Part shown: piece by piece, positions 1 through 5,694 of the stretch
How the letters are laid out: the number at the start of each line of letters is the position of its first letter
Numbering within the stretch: position 1 is the stretch's first letter
Assembly (NCBI GenBank): GCA_017510875.1
Contig: JAFWLX010000281.1
Coordinates: 1-5,694 of the forward strand
Source of the DNA: Atopobiaceae bacterium
GTDB lineage: Bacteria; Actinomycetota; Coriobacteriia; Coriobacteriales; Atopobiaceae
Reading direction: 5' to 3'
Length of the DNA: 5,694 nucleotides
Translations under genes and position numbers: made by a program
The notes under the pieces: model-generated
Database searches by the model: none
The model's input: the letters and a program-made list of their open reading frames with translations, nothing else
What the model was told of the DNA's origin: nothing

Positions 1-2703
1 AATGGCAGCCGTCTCGTCTGCCCAGTCGGTCCAGACGCCCTTCTCGTAGGCCACATAGCTCTCGCCCGGGTTGACATTGCTGATGAAGTATGCCGTCATC
101 TCGTCACCAAGCGGCCCGCGCGACTCGTTGTATGCCTCGATGGCATCATGCGAGAGCGCAGACGTTGTGACCAGGGCGTACTTGGTGCCATCAGCCGTGT
201 TCACGCGGTTGAGAACGACAACGGACAGGCGCTCGCCCTTGTTTGCCACAATATTGCGGGTGAGCTTGATGCGATGGTATCCCGCAAAGGTAAAGCTCTG
301 CGAGGTGCTATCCACCAGAAGGCCATCCATGGGGCCCTCGGCATCGGGAGCAAGCTTGTACACCGAGACCGTCACGTTGGTATTGGCGTCGCCCGTGAGC
401 GCAGAGACATCCTCAATCACGCAGTCCATCTCGGCCTCAAACACGTTGGCCGCATAGACCGGTGCATCAAAGAGCGTGGAGTTGTACAGCTGTGCGGGCA
501 TAAGGTCATGCTCAAGAATGGACACGTGGTCGGGCGTAGTCTCTTTGTCGGGAACGTTATACTCAAACGACTCTGCGATCAGGATGGTCTGGTCATAGTA
601 CGAGAGATAGAAGTATCCGCCGTCGCCCCATTCGGTGCCCCAGCTGTTGCGCACGATCCAAGCGCCGTCTTTCTCCGGCTGATGATCGGCAAGGAAGTTC
701 TCCTTGGCAAACGTGTCGTCCCAACCCACGATGGTTACGGCATGGTTGGGAGTAATGGGCTCATAGGTGTATTGGGCAAAGATGACAGGATCGGTTCCTG
801 TGAAATTGAGGTAGGTGGGCTTCTTCTCTTCTTTGGCTGTCATTACCTCGTCTATGGGCTCACCAAACAGATTCTCGGTCTCAATGAGCTTGACGAGCTG
901 CTCACGCGTGAGCTTCTCTACGTCATAGGTGTCAAGAGGCATTCCATTGAGGGCCAGCCTAGCCGTCACAACCCTCATGAGCTTACGTGTGGGAATGTCA
1001 TCGATGTTCTCGTAGTCGCTCTTAATCCTTATATAGAGGGCAATCGCGTTGCGCCTGACATCGGGATAGCTTTTTGAAAGCTCGTCAGCAATAGACTCGA
1101 TCTCTTCTTCGCTCATCTTGGGCATTGACTGGTCGGCGCAGAAACAGATGCCCACACCACGACCATTGAGAAGCTCGCTCTTGATGGCCTCGGTGCCATT
1201 GGGGTCATAGACATAGTTGCCATTCTCGTCAATGGTTGCAGGAGGCGGCAGGATGTTGGCATTTTTAAGGGCAAACGATTGCACGAAGCGGTCTTCTTCA
1301 GGAAGGGACCAGTCGCCGTCCCCTGTGACTTCACCCGCGGCGTTCTGGTACGGGATCAAGTCTTCGGTCACAGGGCCAATGCCTGCGGCAAGGGAGGATG
1401 CAGAGAGCACGAAGTTGCCGCCCAAGTTATATATACCAGATGACGATTCAAGGTCCTTGACCGGATAGGTGCCCTCGCCCGCAAGGCCTTCGTCATAGGG
1501 ATAGGCACCGGCATCGTAGGCATCCAGAGTAGGCAACGCGCGCATGGTGAACCAGGCAAGGTGCTTCTCCGAGAGGTCGAGCGGCTTGCCATTGTCTTTC
1601 TCGTATTTCTCCGCCGTGGTCTTCATGGTGCTAAGGAGGCTGGTCTCGCTTGCAGCCATGGTGGCAAAGCTCCAGCAAGTGCCCCACGGACTCTGGTTCC
1701 TGACCTCACTGACCACGCCGCGATCGCGAAGGTCAAACTTTGTGGGGAACGTGTCTGACTTAGAAGACCAGTCGGCTTGGTTGTAGACCGCAAAGGTATC
1801 GGCGCCATTTTTGATGGCCCGTTGGGCAACATCGGTGTAGCTCTCCACAAGCTGATCGTGCTGAGCGGAGGTCGAGGCCTTGCTGGCATCGCCGTATCTT
1901 GACTCGGTGGGATAGTCGGCAGTGGATAGAGCCGTACTCTCGTCTTTGGACGTATCGGCCGTGGCATCGTCTGTCGTGGCGGCATCGTCCTTTGAGGCAT
2001 CGTCTGTTGCGGCATCCGTCTTGTCGTCATCCTTGGCGCTCTTGTCGTCTGTGGAGGCCTTGTCATCTGTGGCATCCGCTGCGGTGTCAGCCTGCTCGGT
2101 CATCTCTGCCTGATCGGACGTATCGGTGGTATCGGCTGCGGTCTCGTCCGTATCCTTGGTGCTGTCAGCGTCCTTCTTGACAACGTCCTTGCTCGACCTG
2201 CTCTTCTTGCCACTGTCCTTTGCGGCATCCTTGTTGGTGTCCGCGTCCTTGGCAGCGTCATCGGTGGCTGCAGCCTCATCTGTGGTGGCATCATCTGATG
2301 CCTCATCGGTGGCCTGAGCCTCGGTGCTGGCGTCATCAGCTTGACCGGTCATTTCGGCCTGGTCGTCTGTGGTTGCGTCCGTGTCCTCGGCTTTGGCATC
2401 TGCATCGCCATCCTGGGCGTCTGCCGTATCGGCAGCATCGTCCGCAGTGCCCTGCTCCGTGCCATCCTCGGCCGTTGCGGCTTGATCCTGCTGGTCATCG
2501 GCCGATTCGTCAGTTGTGGCAGACTCATCACCACTATCCCGATCCTTGGCAGAATGATCTGCCTGCTGCTCGGTCCCCTGTTGCTCACCTCCCGTTGTTT
2601 GTCCGGGAAGACTTGCGCCCTCGCAGGCACATAGCGCAAACACCACGGCAAAAAGCGCCAGTACCATGGCGAGGTAGCGCCGTTGCTTGCCTCTGCTTCT
2701 CAT
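1..2703 (-). CDS. Surface lipoprotein C1A papain-family cysteine peptidase with lectin-like domain (3' end beyond window)
   Basis: Predicted extracellular, lipid-anchored cysteine endopeptidase; 901 codons without a stop, open at the window edge. Order: lipoprotein signal (residues 1-27, lipobox LCA|C with Cys27), acidic low-complexity linker (about 28-262), papain-like catalytic domain (about 319-710), lectin-like beta domain (about 712 onward). The active site is complete: Gln337 (oxyanion hole) six residues before Cys343 in NQSPWGTCWSFA, His654 in NHAVTIVGWDD, and Asn686 in the VRNSWGTEWGDGGY motif. FDLRDRG before the Cys and the LSEKHLAW and GPVTED segments are also typical of bacterial C1A members. 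Cys-to-His spacing is 311 residues, far above papain's roughly 134, partly because of an insertion at 528-629. The start ATG has AAGGAGG five bases upstream and directly precedes the basic n-region of the signal. The C-terminal region carries features seen in lectin-like domains fused to such peptidases (AANVF, GYHRIKL, VWTDW), so probably little is missing. Family assignment is firm; the natural substrate is unknown. Confidence 0.93.
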   Translation of the reverse strand, partial: MRSRGKQRRYLAMVLALFAVVFALCACEGASLPGQTTGGEQQGTEQQADHSAKDRDSGDESATTDESADDQQDQAATAEDGTEQGTADDAADTADAQDGDADAKAEDTDATTDDQAEMTGQADDASTEAQATDEASDDATTDEAAATDDAAKDADTNKDAAKDSGKKSRSSKDVVKKDADSTKDTDETAADTTDTSDQAEMTEQADTAADATDDKASTDDKSAKDDDKTDAATDDASKDDAATTDDATADTSKDESTALSTADYPTESRYGDASKASTSAQHDQLVESYTDVAQRAIKNGADTFAVYNQADWSSKSDTFPTKFDLRDRGVVSEVRNQSPWGTCWSFATMAASETSLLSTMKTTAEKYEKDNGKPLDLSEKHLAWFTMRALPTLDAYDAGAYPYDEGLAGEGTYPVKDLESSSGIYNLGGNFVLSASSLAAGIGPVTEDLIPYQNAAGEVTGDGDWSLPEEDRFVQSFALKNANILPPPATIDENGNYVYDPNGTEAIKSELLNGRGVGICFCADQSMPKMSEEEIESIADELSKSYPDVRRNAIALYIRIKSDYENIDDIPTRKLMRVVTARLALNGMPLDTYDVEKLTREQLVKLIETENLFGEPIDEVMTAKEEKKPTYLNFTGTDPVIFAQYTYEPITPNHAVTIVGWDDTFAKENFLADHQPEKDGAWIVRNSWGTEWGDGGYFYLSYYDQTILIAESFEYNVPDKETTPDHVSILEHDLMPAQLYNSTLFDAPVYAANVFEAEMDCVIEDVSALTGDANTNVTVSVYKLAPDAEGPMDGLLVDSTSQSFTFAGYHRIKLTRNIVANKGERLSVVVLNRVNTADGTKYALVTTSALSHDAIEAYNESRGPLGDEMTAYFISNVNPGESYVAYEKGVWTDWADETAAI
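30..570 (-). other. C-terminal lectin-like beta domain of the C1A peptidase (partial)
   Basis: Residues about 712-892 follow the catalytic Asn block. They are rich in short beta strands, with no Cys except one (CVIEDVS). AANVF near the start, NTNVTVSVYKL, GYHRIKL and SVVVLNRV in the middle, and GESYVAYEKGVWTDW near the window edge match the pattern of lectin-like domains that accompany bacterial C1A peptidases. Its likely role is binding glycans or a protein surface near the active site. No sugar-binding residues can be identified from sequence alone. Confidence 0.65.
817..1122 (-). other. About 100-residue helical insertion in the papain-like domain
   Basis: Residues about 528-629 lie between the beta strand ending GICFCADQSM and the segment leading to the catalytic His654 (YTYEPITPNHAV). 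In ordinary C1A enzymes these two parts are separated by only a short stretch. The inserted piece is charged and reads as amphipathic helices (SEEEIESIADEL, PTRKLMRVVTARLAL, LTREQLVKLIE), with no Cys and no transmembrane segment. It may be a lid, a substrate-selection module or an inhibitory element; I recognise no named domain in it. Confidence 0.6.
1918..2622 (-). other. Acidic low-complexity tether in the C1A peptidase
   Basis: Residues about 28-262 are built almost only from Asp, Ala, Thr, Ser, Lys, Glu, Gln and Gly. I see no Phe, Tyr, Trp or Ile from residue 28 to Tyr264, and no Cys after Cys27. A DQAEMT-x-QAD segment occurs twice (residues 114-123 and 197-206, 83 residues apart), which suggests growth by internal duplication. 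One basic patch, KKSRSSK at 166-172, interrupts the acidic run. Placed between the lipidated Cys and the catalytic domain, it probably acts as a disordered spacer that carries the enzyme through the cell wall. Confidence 0.85.
2623..2703 (-). other. Lipoprotein (type II) signal peptide of the C1A peptidase
   Basis: Residues 1-27. The n-region is strongly basic (R2, R4, K6, R8, R9), followed by a hydrophobic core from about residue 10 to 24 (YLAMVLALFAVVFAL), then LCAC. Cys27 in the L-C-A-C lipobox is the expected lipidated residue after signal peptidase II cleavage. Cys25 at -2 is unusual but leaves a usable box (Leu at -3, Ala at -1). Glu28 and Gly29 follow, and nothing hydrophobic comes after them. 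Confidence 0.85.
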
Positions 2704-2708
2704 AGCAA

Positions 2709-2715
2709 CCTCCTT
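2709..2715 (-). promoter_or_regulatory. Ribosome binding site of the C1A peptidase
   Basis: AAGGAGG on the minus strand, five bases before the ATG at 2703-2701. It is a near-perfect anti-16S match and settles the start choice over the internal Met13. Confidence 0.93.
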
Positions 2716-2761
2716 GGAACACAGACACCAATACCCAACGCCCAACTAGCCTTCTAAAGAC

Positions 2762-2809
2762 ATATGGGCAGCCCCTGCCACTCGCTTGCGTGATGGGGGC
2801 TGCCCATAT
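2762..2809. terminator. Perfect 14-bp inverted repeat in the divergent intergenic region (terminator or leader hairpin)
   Basis: ATATGGGCAGCCCC (2762-2775) pairs exactly with GGGGCTGCCCATAT (2796-2809) across a 20-base loop, which can itself form a short CAC/GTG stem. The GC-rich core looks like an intrinsic terminator, but the T-tracts are weak on both sides: GTTTT on the plus strand and TCTTT on the minus strand. It starts 58 bases upstream of the peptidase ATG. If the peptidase promoter lies beyond it, it sits in the mRNA leader and could act as an attenuator or stability hairpin. Otherwise it would block stray transcription between the genes. Confidence 0.6.
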
Positions 2810-2865
2810 CGTTTTGAGAACGTCTAGTCTTTGTGATTGCCCTCCCCCCACGGTGTTTGAAGGCC

Positions 2866-2886
2866 AACTGTTTCATAAGAAACGTT
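2866..2886. promoter_or_regulatory. Operator-like dyad
   Basis: GTTTC-ATAA-GAAAC (2870-2883) is a perfect 5-bp inverted repeat around a 4-base AT centre. Outer AAC (2866-2868) and GTT (2884-2886) extend it with one unpaired T. Its position between two divergent genes suits a shared regulator. It could also be chance; no regulator is encoded in view. Confidence 0.3.
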
Positions 2887-2911
2887 TTGCCCTTCATACG
2901 AGCCAACGGTC

Positions 2912-2939
2912 TTGACGCCCGCAAAAAAGAAGGTAATCA
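2912..2939 (+). promoter_or_regulatory. Candidate promoter for the lipase-YhhN gene
   Basis: TTGACG (2912-2917) matches the -35 consensus at five of six positions. TAATCA (2934-2939), 16 bases on, is a mediocre -10. A better-looking TATAGT at 2947-2952 has no -35 at the right distance. Either would give a leader of roughly 85-100 bases before the GTG start. The position fits, but this is weak consensus evidence. Confidence 0.35.
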
Positions 2940-3025
2940 AATCTAGTATAGTAGCGAAATCGACCCAGAATTCTTCAACGCTTGGCGTGGACGCTTGCAA
3001 TAGCTCGGCCAGCTGGTTAAAACGT

Positions 3026-3047
3026 CACGATTGGGGGGCGTATCGTG
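3026..3047 (+). promoter_or_regulatory. G-rich ribosome binding site and GTG start enclosed in a small hairpin
   Basis: GGGGGG (3033-3038), six bases before the GTG at 3045, can pair with the CCUCC anti-SD with one wobble. CACGAT (3026-3031) and ATCGTG (3042-3047) form a perfect 6-bp stem around a 10-base loop that holds this G-run. The stem ends in the GTG start itself. GT/AC could add two pairs across a one-base bulge. The RBS is exposed and the start codon paired, so translation may be tuned by unfolding. Confidence 0.5.
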
Positions 3048-3158
3048 TACCAATTAGCCCTGACGGGCCTTCAATCCAGAAGGTTCAACCTCTTTCGAGC
3101 CTTAACCCTCATGTTCGCCTTGAGCCTTATGCTCTGCTCTCTGGCACCCGCCCTTGCC
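3045..3158 (+). other. Type I signal peptide of the lipase-YhhN protein
   Basis: Residues 1-38. Arg12, Arg13 and Arg18 precede a hydrophobic core rich in Leu, Met and Ala. A-L-A at 36-38 is a standard signal peptidase I site. Cys31 lacks a proper lipobox (L-M-L before it), so lipidation is unlikely. This places the hydrolase domain outside the membrane. Confidence 0.8.
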
Positions 3159-5694
3159 CTTGGCGACCCTTCAAATCAAGACTATGCCAACCTCATTGAG
3201 GATCAGTATGGCAACGAGATGGCAAACGAAAATGCCTACGCCAATGACGCAGAGGACGAGGAGGAGCTGAACGAGACTGTTGTTCGCGCTGGCATAGGGC
3301 TTCGCACGTCGCGCAAGGTCTTTGACTACTTTACCCTCTATACGGACACGCACTTCTTTGAGCCTTCCACAACCTATAACCATGACCTTGCCATAATGTC
3401 CATTGGTATGGCCCTAAGCGCCAGCCGACTTGTCCCCTTTGAATCGGATGCGCAGCTAAAGCCCGACAAATACTTGGTTCAGTATCTTTCGGACAGCGGA
3501 TTTGAGGATATCCGTGAGGATGACTATGACAGGCTTCCCTCGCTCTATACCGTAGCTACCGCCATCGGACACAAGAGCATCACCGACAAGGATGGAAATA
3601 CCTCAACCCTTATTGTTGTGGGCGTATGCGGCGGTAACTACAAGAAGGAGTGGCTGTCTAACGTTACGGTGGGGCTGGAGGGACGTCATGCCGGTTTTGA
3701 CAGCGCCGCCCGCGAGGTGACCGACCGAATCTTTGGATATCTGGGCACCAATCATGTCACGGGTCGTGTGAAGATATGGATTGCGGGCTTTAGCCGTGCC
3801 GGCGCCATTGCCAACCTCACCGCCGCAAACCTTGACGATTCTGGTTTCTGTAGCAAGGATGACCTGTTTGCCTACACCTTTGCCACGCCGCGCAACACCC
3901 TTGGCTCGCCAGAGGGCTACGACAACATCTTCAACATCGTGGGACCCATGGACATGGTTCCACAACTTGCTCCGGCCGCTTGGGGCTTTGGTCGCTACGG
4001 GACCGACCTTGTTCTTCCTGGGCAAGAGACCGACAGCGATTTTGCTCGCAAGTACCTGAAGATACAAGAAGGCTTTGAAACGATATACGAGACATCCAGC
4101 AACTATAATCCCAAGCTCAATCTGAGCCTGCGGATCATTGTGGGTATGTTTGAGCAATTGACGCCCACAAGAAACGACTACGACAGTGGTGCTCAAGGTA
4201 CGGTTTTGAGCATCCTTGAGGATAAGTCCGTACAGAACATGCTTACGTGCTTCCGCAAGCTCACCGTCAAGACCAAGGATGACCCGCCAGAAAAGCGACG
4301 CCTTGAGGACGAGATGATCGAGACGATGGGCAACTTCTCGGGGGAAGTCATGAACTTTTCCTTATTGGGCAACTCAAGCAACGAAGGCTCTTTGGGTTCG
4401 CTGGTGTTCCATGAGCACATTGAGGACCTGTACCTTATGTGGATGAGCATGGATCTTACGCCCGAGGAGCTGTTTGGAAGTCCTCATACCTTCACCTACC
4501 TGTTTGTGGCAGGTCCTGCCGACGTAAGCGTCACCGATACCAAGACAGACGAAGAGCTCCTGCTGGCAAACACCGACATCCCCGATATGGAATCGCTGAT
4601 ATTGGGTGAAGGACGCAGCCTGGCACACTTTAGCTTCTATAACGTGCAGGCAGATCGCAACGTATTGTGTGTGGCGGTTCCCCATGACAGCAACTACGAA
4701 GCCACCTGGACGGCTACAGAGAATGCCAAGATAGAGACCTACGTTATTCCAAGCGAGCTTTCCATCCATCCCAGCTATGAAACCTACGTGCAGACGCAGG
4801 ATGCCAAGAAAGGTGACTCGGCCACCTTCTACCAGGCAAAAGGAAGCAACGTCTCTTCCCTTGACGTTGAGCCGCAGGAGGTGAGCTCCTCCCAGATTGC
4901 CACACTTGTAGGTCTGAACCACCTTGTTGACGGATGGCGCATGGGCATCATGGAGGCTGTTCTTGCTGCATGCCTGATTTTCATCGTTATCCGTCTCTTT
5001 GGTGCTCTGCTCAACCACCACGGGCTCAACGATAGGTGGAAGATCCGTTTTGTACTCAGTTCAATTGTCATGATCGGCTTAGTTGAAAGCGAGGCCGCCT
5101 ATTGGCTGTTTGCGGCAACGCCCATGATTCGCGCCTTCTGGAAGGCCCTAGCCGGTGTTGCGGTCTTGCTCTACTGCGTGGACTGCCGTAAACCAGGAAG
5201 CAAGTACTTCTGGAGCGTCCTCCTTTCTCTTACGCTCTGCACCATAGGAGACATTGCCATCAACCTCTGGTTCCTAGGGGGCGTCATCTTCTTTGCGCTG
5301 GCTCATCTCTCGTTTATCAACCTCTTCCAAAAGATCAAGCCGTTGCGCAAGGTAATGTGGCTCTGGTGGTTGCTTGCCTCGATCCTTGTGGACTTTGTCA
5401 TATATACGATGTCCGATTCCTTTGACACGGCACACCGCGTAGGGGCCCTCTGTTACGCACCCATACTGTTGCTCATGCTGTTTACGGGCCTGCATCAGCA
5501 CAGTACGCTGCGCCTTGCCTCCACGCTCTTCCTTACCTCCGATGGCCTGCAGGGTATCTACTTCCTTAAGGAGACCTACGCATACCTTCACATGGCGTAT
5601 ATGCTGCTGTACTTCCTCTCGCTCATAGTCATGTGCCGCTGGCTCTGTGAGGAAGAGATTGCAAGCCCGCAAGAAGGTGATAAGGACAACGAGC
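3045..5694 (+). CDS. Secreted lipase-like alpha/beta hydrolase fused to a YhhN/TMEM86-like membrane domain (3' end beyond window)
   Basis: 883 codons without a stop, open at the window edge. Signal peptide: basic n-region with Arg12-Arg13, hydrophobic core 19-33, likely type I cleavage after APALA (Ala38). An acidic stretch (about 40-80) leads into a lipase-like domain (about 85-475). Its nucleophile is probably Ser250 in IAGFSRAG, the acid Asp303 in MDMVPQLAP (compare the D-x-VP-x-LP block of class 3 lipases) and the base His458 or His456 in FHEHIEDLY. A beta-rich domain follows (about 486-610). The rest is membrane: one anchor helix (633-652), then eight more segments with Gly735-Asp736, His754 and Ser832-Asp833 placed as in YhhN/TMEM86 lysoplasmalogenases. 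The GTG start is chosen because a TAA lies in frame at 3018-3020, a G-run precedes it, and internal Met23 would cut off the signal's n-region. The charged tail (869 onward) suggests the stop is close. Lipase class and substrate remain inferred. Confidence 0.8.
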   Translation, partial: MYQLALTGLQSRRFNLFRALTLMFALSLMLCSLAPALALGDPSNQDYANLIEDQYGNEMANENAYANDAEDEEELNETVVRAGIGLRTSRKVFDYFTLYTDTHFFEPSTTYNHDLAIMSIGMALSASRLVPFESDAQLKPDKYLVQYLSDSGFEDIREDDYDRLPSLYTVATAIGHKSITDKDGNTSTLIVVGVCGGNYKKEWLSNVTVGLEGRHAGFDSAAREVTDRIFGYLGTNHVTGRVKIWIAGFSRAGAIANLTAANLDDSGFCSKDDLFAYTFATPRNTLGSPEGYDNIFNIVGPMDMVPQLAPAAWGFGRYGTDLVLPGQETDSDFARKYLKIQEGFETIYETSSNYNPKLNLSLRIIVGMFEQLTPTRNDYDSGAQGTVLSILEDKSVQNMLTCFRKLTVKTKDDPPEKRRLEDEMIETMGNFSGEVMNFSLLGNSSNEGSLGSLVFHEHIEDLYLMWMSMDLTPEELFGSPHTFTYLFVAGPADVSVTDTKTDEELLLANTDIPDMESLILGEGRSLAHFSFYNVQADRNVLCVAVPHDSNYEATWTATENAKIETYVIPSELSIHPSYETYVQTQDAKKGDSATFYQAKGSNVSSLDVEPQEVSSSQIATLVGLNHLVDGWRMGIMEAVLAACLIFIVIRLFGALLNHHGLNDRWKIRFVLSSIVMIGLVESEAAYWLFAATPMIRAFWKALAGVAVLLYCVDCRKPGSKYFWSVLLSLTLCTIGDIAINLWFLGGVIFFALAHLSFINLFQKIKPLRKVMWLWWLLASILVDFVIYTMSDSFDTAHRVGALCYAPILLLMLFTGLHQHSTLRLASTLFLTSDGLQGIYFLKETYAYLHMAYMLLYFLSLIVMCRWLCEEEIASPQEGDKDNE
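5043..5648 (+). other. YhhN/TMEM86 (lysoplasmalogenase-like) eight-helix domain
   Basis: Residues about 667-868. Predicted segments are near 668-690, 698-712, 721-741, 744-761, 770-787, 800-816, 822-841 and 848-867. Family hallmarks visible are TIGD (735-736), then FLGGVIFFALAHLSF with His754, and later LFLTSD (832-833) followed by an aromatic, Tyr-rich last helix. Basic loops (DCRKPGSK, QKIKPLRK, HQHSTLR) all fall on the same side, which agrees with the positive-inside rule if the helix at 633-652 enters from outside. Members of this family hydrolyse the vinyl-ether bond of lysoplasmalogens, and the conserved Asp residues are thought to be catalytic. That activity here is inferred by similarity from memory. 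Confidence 0.72.

Larger units (their letters stand above)
2704..3044. other. Divergent intergenic region without a supported gene
   Basis: 341 bp between two start codons. I read all six frames and found only short open stretches with no RBS and no recognisable protein. It holds the peptidase RBS, the 14-bp inverted repeat, an operator-like dyad, a candidate plus-strand promoter and the start-site hairpin. I could not identify a convincing promoter for the peptidase. TATACT on the minus strand (2950-2945) is a good -10 hexamer, but nothing resembling a -35 lies 16-18 bases upstream of it. Confidence 0.8.

Noticed and set aside
148..1077. Long plus-strand open frame (309 codons) opposite the C1A peptidase
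   Set aside because: It lies entirely antisense to the clearly coding catalytic and lectin-like regions, has no RBS and reads as no recognisable protein.
1899..2705. Several plus-strand frames rich in Ser/Val/Ala or His/Arg/Trp
   Set aside because: They are the complement of the Asp/Ala/Thr linker codons; the odd composition comes from the low-complexity repeat on the minus strand.
2754..2897. Minus-strand 47-codon frame ending just after the 14-bp hairpin (possible leader peptide)
   Set aside because: No RBS precedes either Met, its 3' part is just the inverted repeat, and the composition shows no run of a single regulatory amino acid.
2793..2915. Plus-strand 40-codon frame starting inside the hairpin loop
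   Set aside because: No RBS and no recognisable sequence; it stops before any gene.
2978..2997. Direct repeat ACGCTTG at 2978 and 2991
   Set aside because: Seven bases twice with a 13-bp period is too little to claim a binding site.
3009..3016. CCAGCTGG perfect palindrome
   Set aside because: An 8-bp palindrome is expected by chance at this scale, and it has no loop or flanking symmetry.
3603..5021. Minus-strand open frames of about 200 codons opposite the lipase-YhhN gene
   Set aside because: They are antisense to a coding frame with signal peptide and catalytic motifs, and have no RBS or protein-like pattern.
1..5694. CRISPR arrays, tRNAs, rRNAs, insertion sequences or attachment sites
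   Set aside because: No regularly spaced repeats, cloverleaf, transposase motifs or terminal repeats were found by reading both strands.

Overview
The window holds two long, divergently transcribed genes separated by a 341-bp intergenic region. Each gene runs off one edge of the window, so neither stop codon is visible. Both products are exported: a lipoprotein with a type II (lipobox) signal on the minus strand, and a protein with a type I signal peptide followed by a polytopic membrane domain on the plus strand. The lipoprotein signal, strong AAGGAGG ribosome binding site, moderate GC content and papain-plus-lectin-like architecture suggest a Gram-positive anaerobe. My best guess is a host-associated member of the Coriobacteriia (Olsenella/Atopobium/Collinsella type), with Clostridia as the alternative. 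This placement is inference; there is no rRNA or marker gene here.

Left part (1-2703, minus strand): 901 codons of a C1A (papain-family) cysteine peptidase. In order, it has a lipoprotein signal peptide, a roughly 235-residue acidic Asp/Ala/Thr/Ser linker without aromatic residues, a papain-like catalytic domain with visible Gln-Cys-His-Asn active-site residues, an extra helical insertion of about 100 residues inside that domain, and a C-terminal lectin-like beta domain. It looks like an enzyme held away from the cell membrane on a long flexible tether.

Middle (2704-3044): non-coding and regulatory. It contains a canonical RBS for the peptidase, a perfect 14-bp inverted repeat in the peptidase leader, an operator-like dyad, a candidate promoter for the right-hand gene, and a small hairpin that places that gene's G-rich RBS in a loop and its GTG start in a stem.

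Right part (3045-5694, plus strand): 883 codons of what appears to be a two-enzyme fusion. An extracytoplasmic lipase-like alpha/beta hydrolase (GFSRAG nucleophile elbow) and a beta-rich domain are joined to a membrane domain resembling the YhhN/TMEM86 lysoplasmalogenase family, with its Gly-Asp and Ser-Asp motifs. Nine predicted membrane segments fit an outside lipase, one anchor helix and an eight-helix YhhN core.

A possible joint role is scavenging at the cell surface: the tethered protease works on proteins, while the fusion protein removes an acyl chain from a plasmalogen or other lipid and passes the lysolipid directly to the membrane domain. This substrate-channelling idea is the most interesting hypothesis in the window and is inferred from domain composition only.
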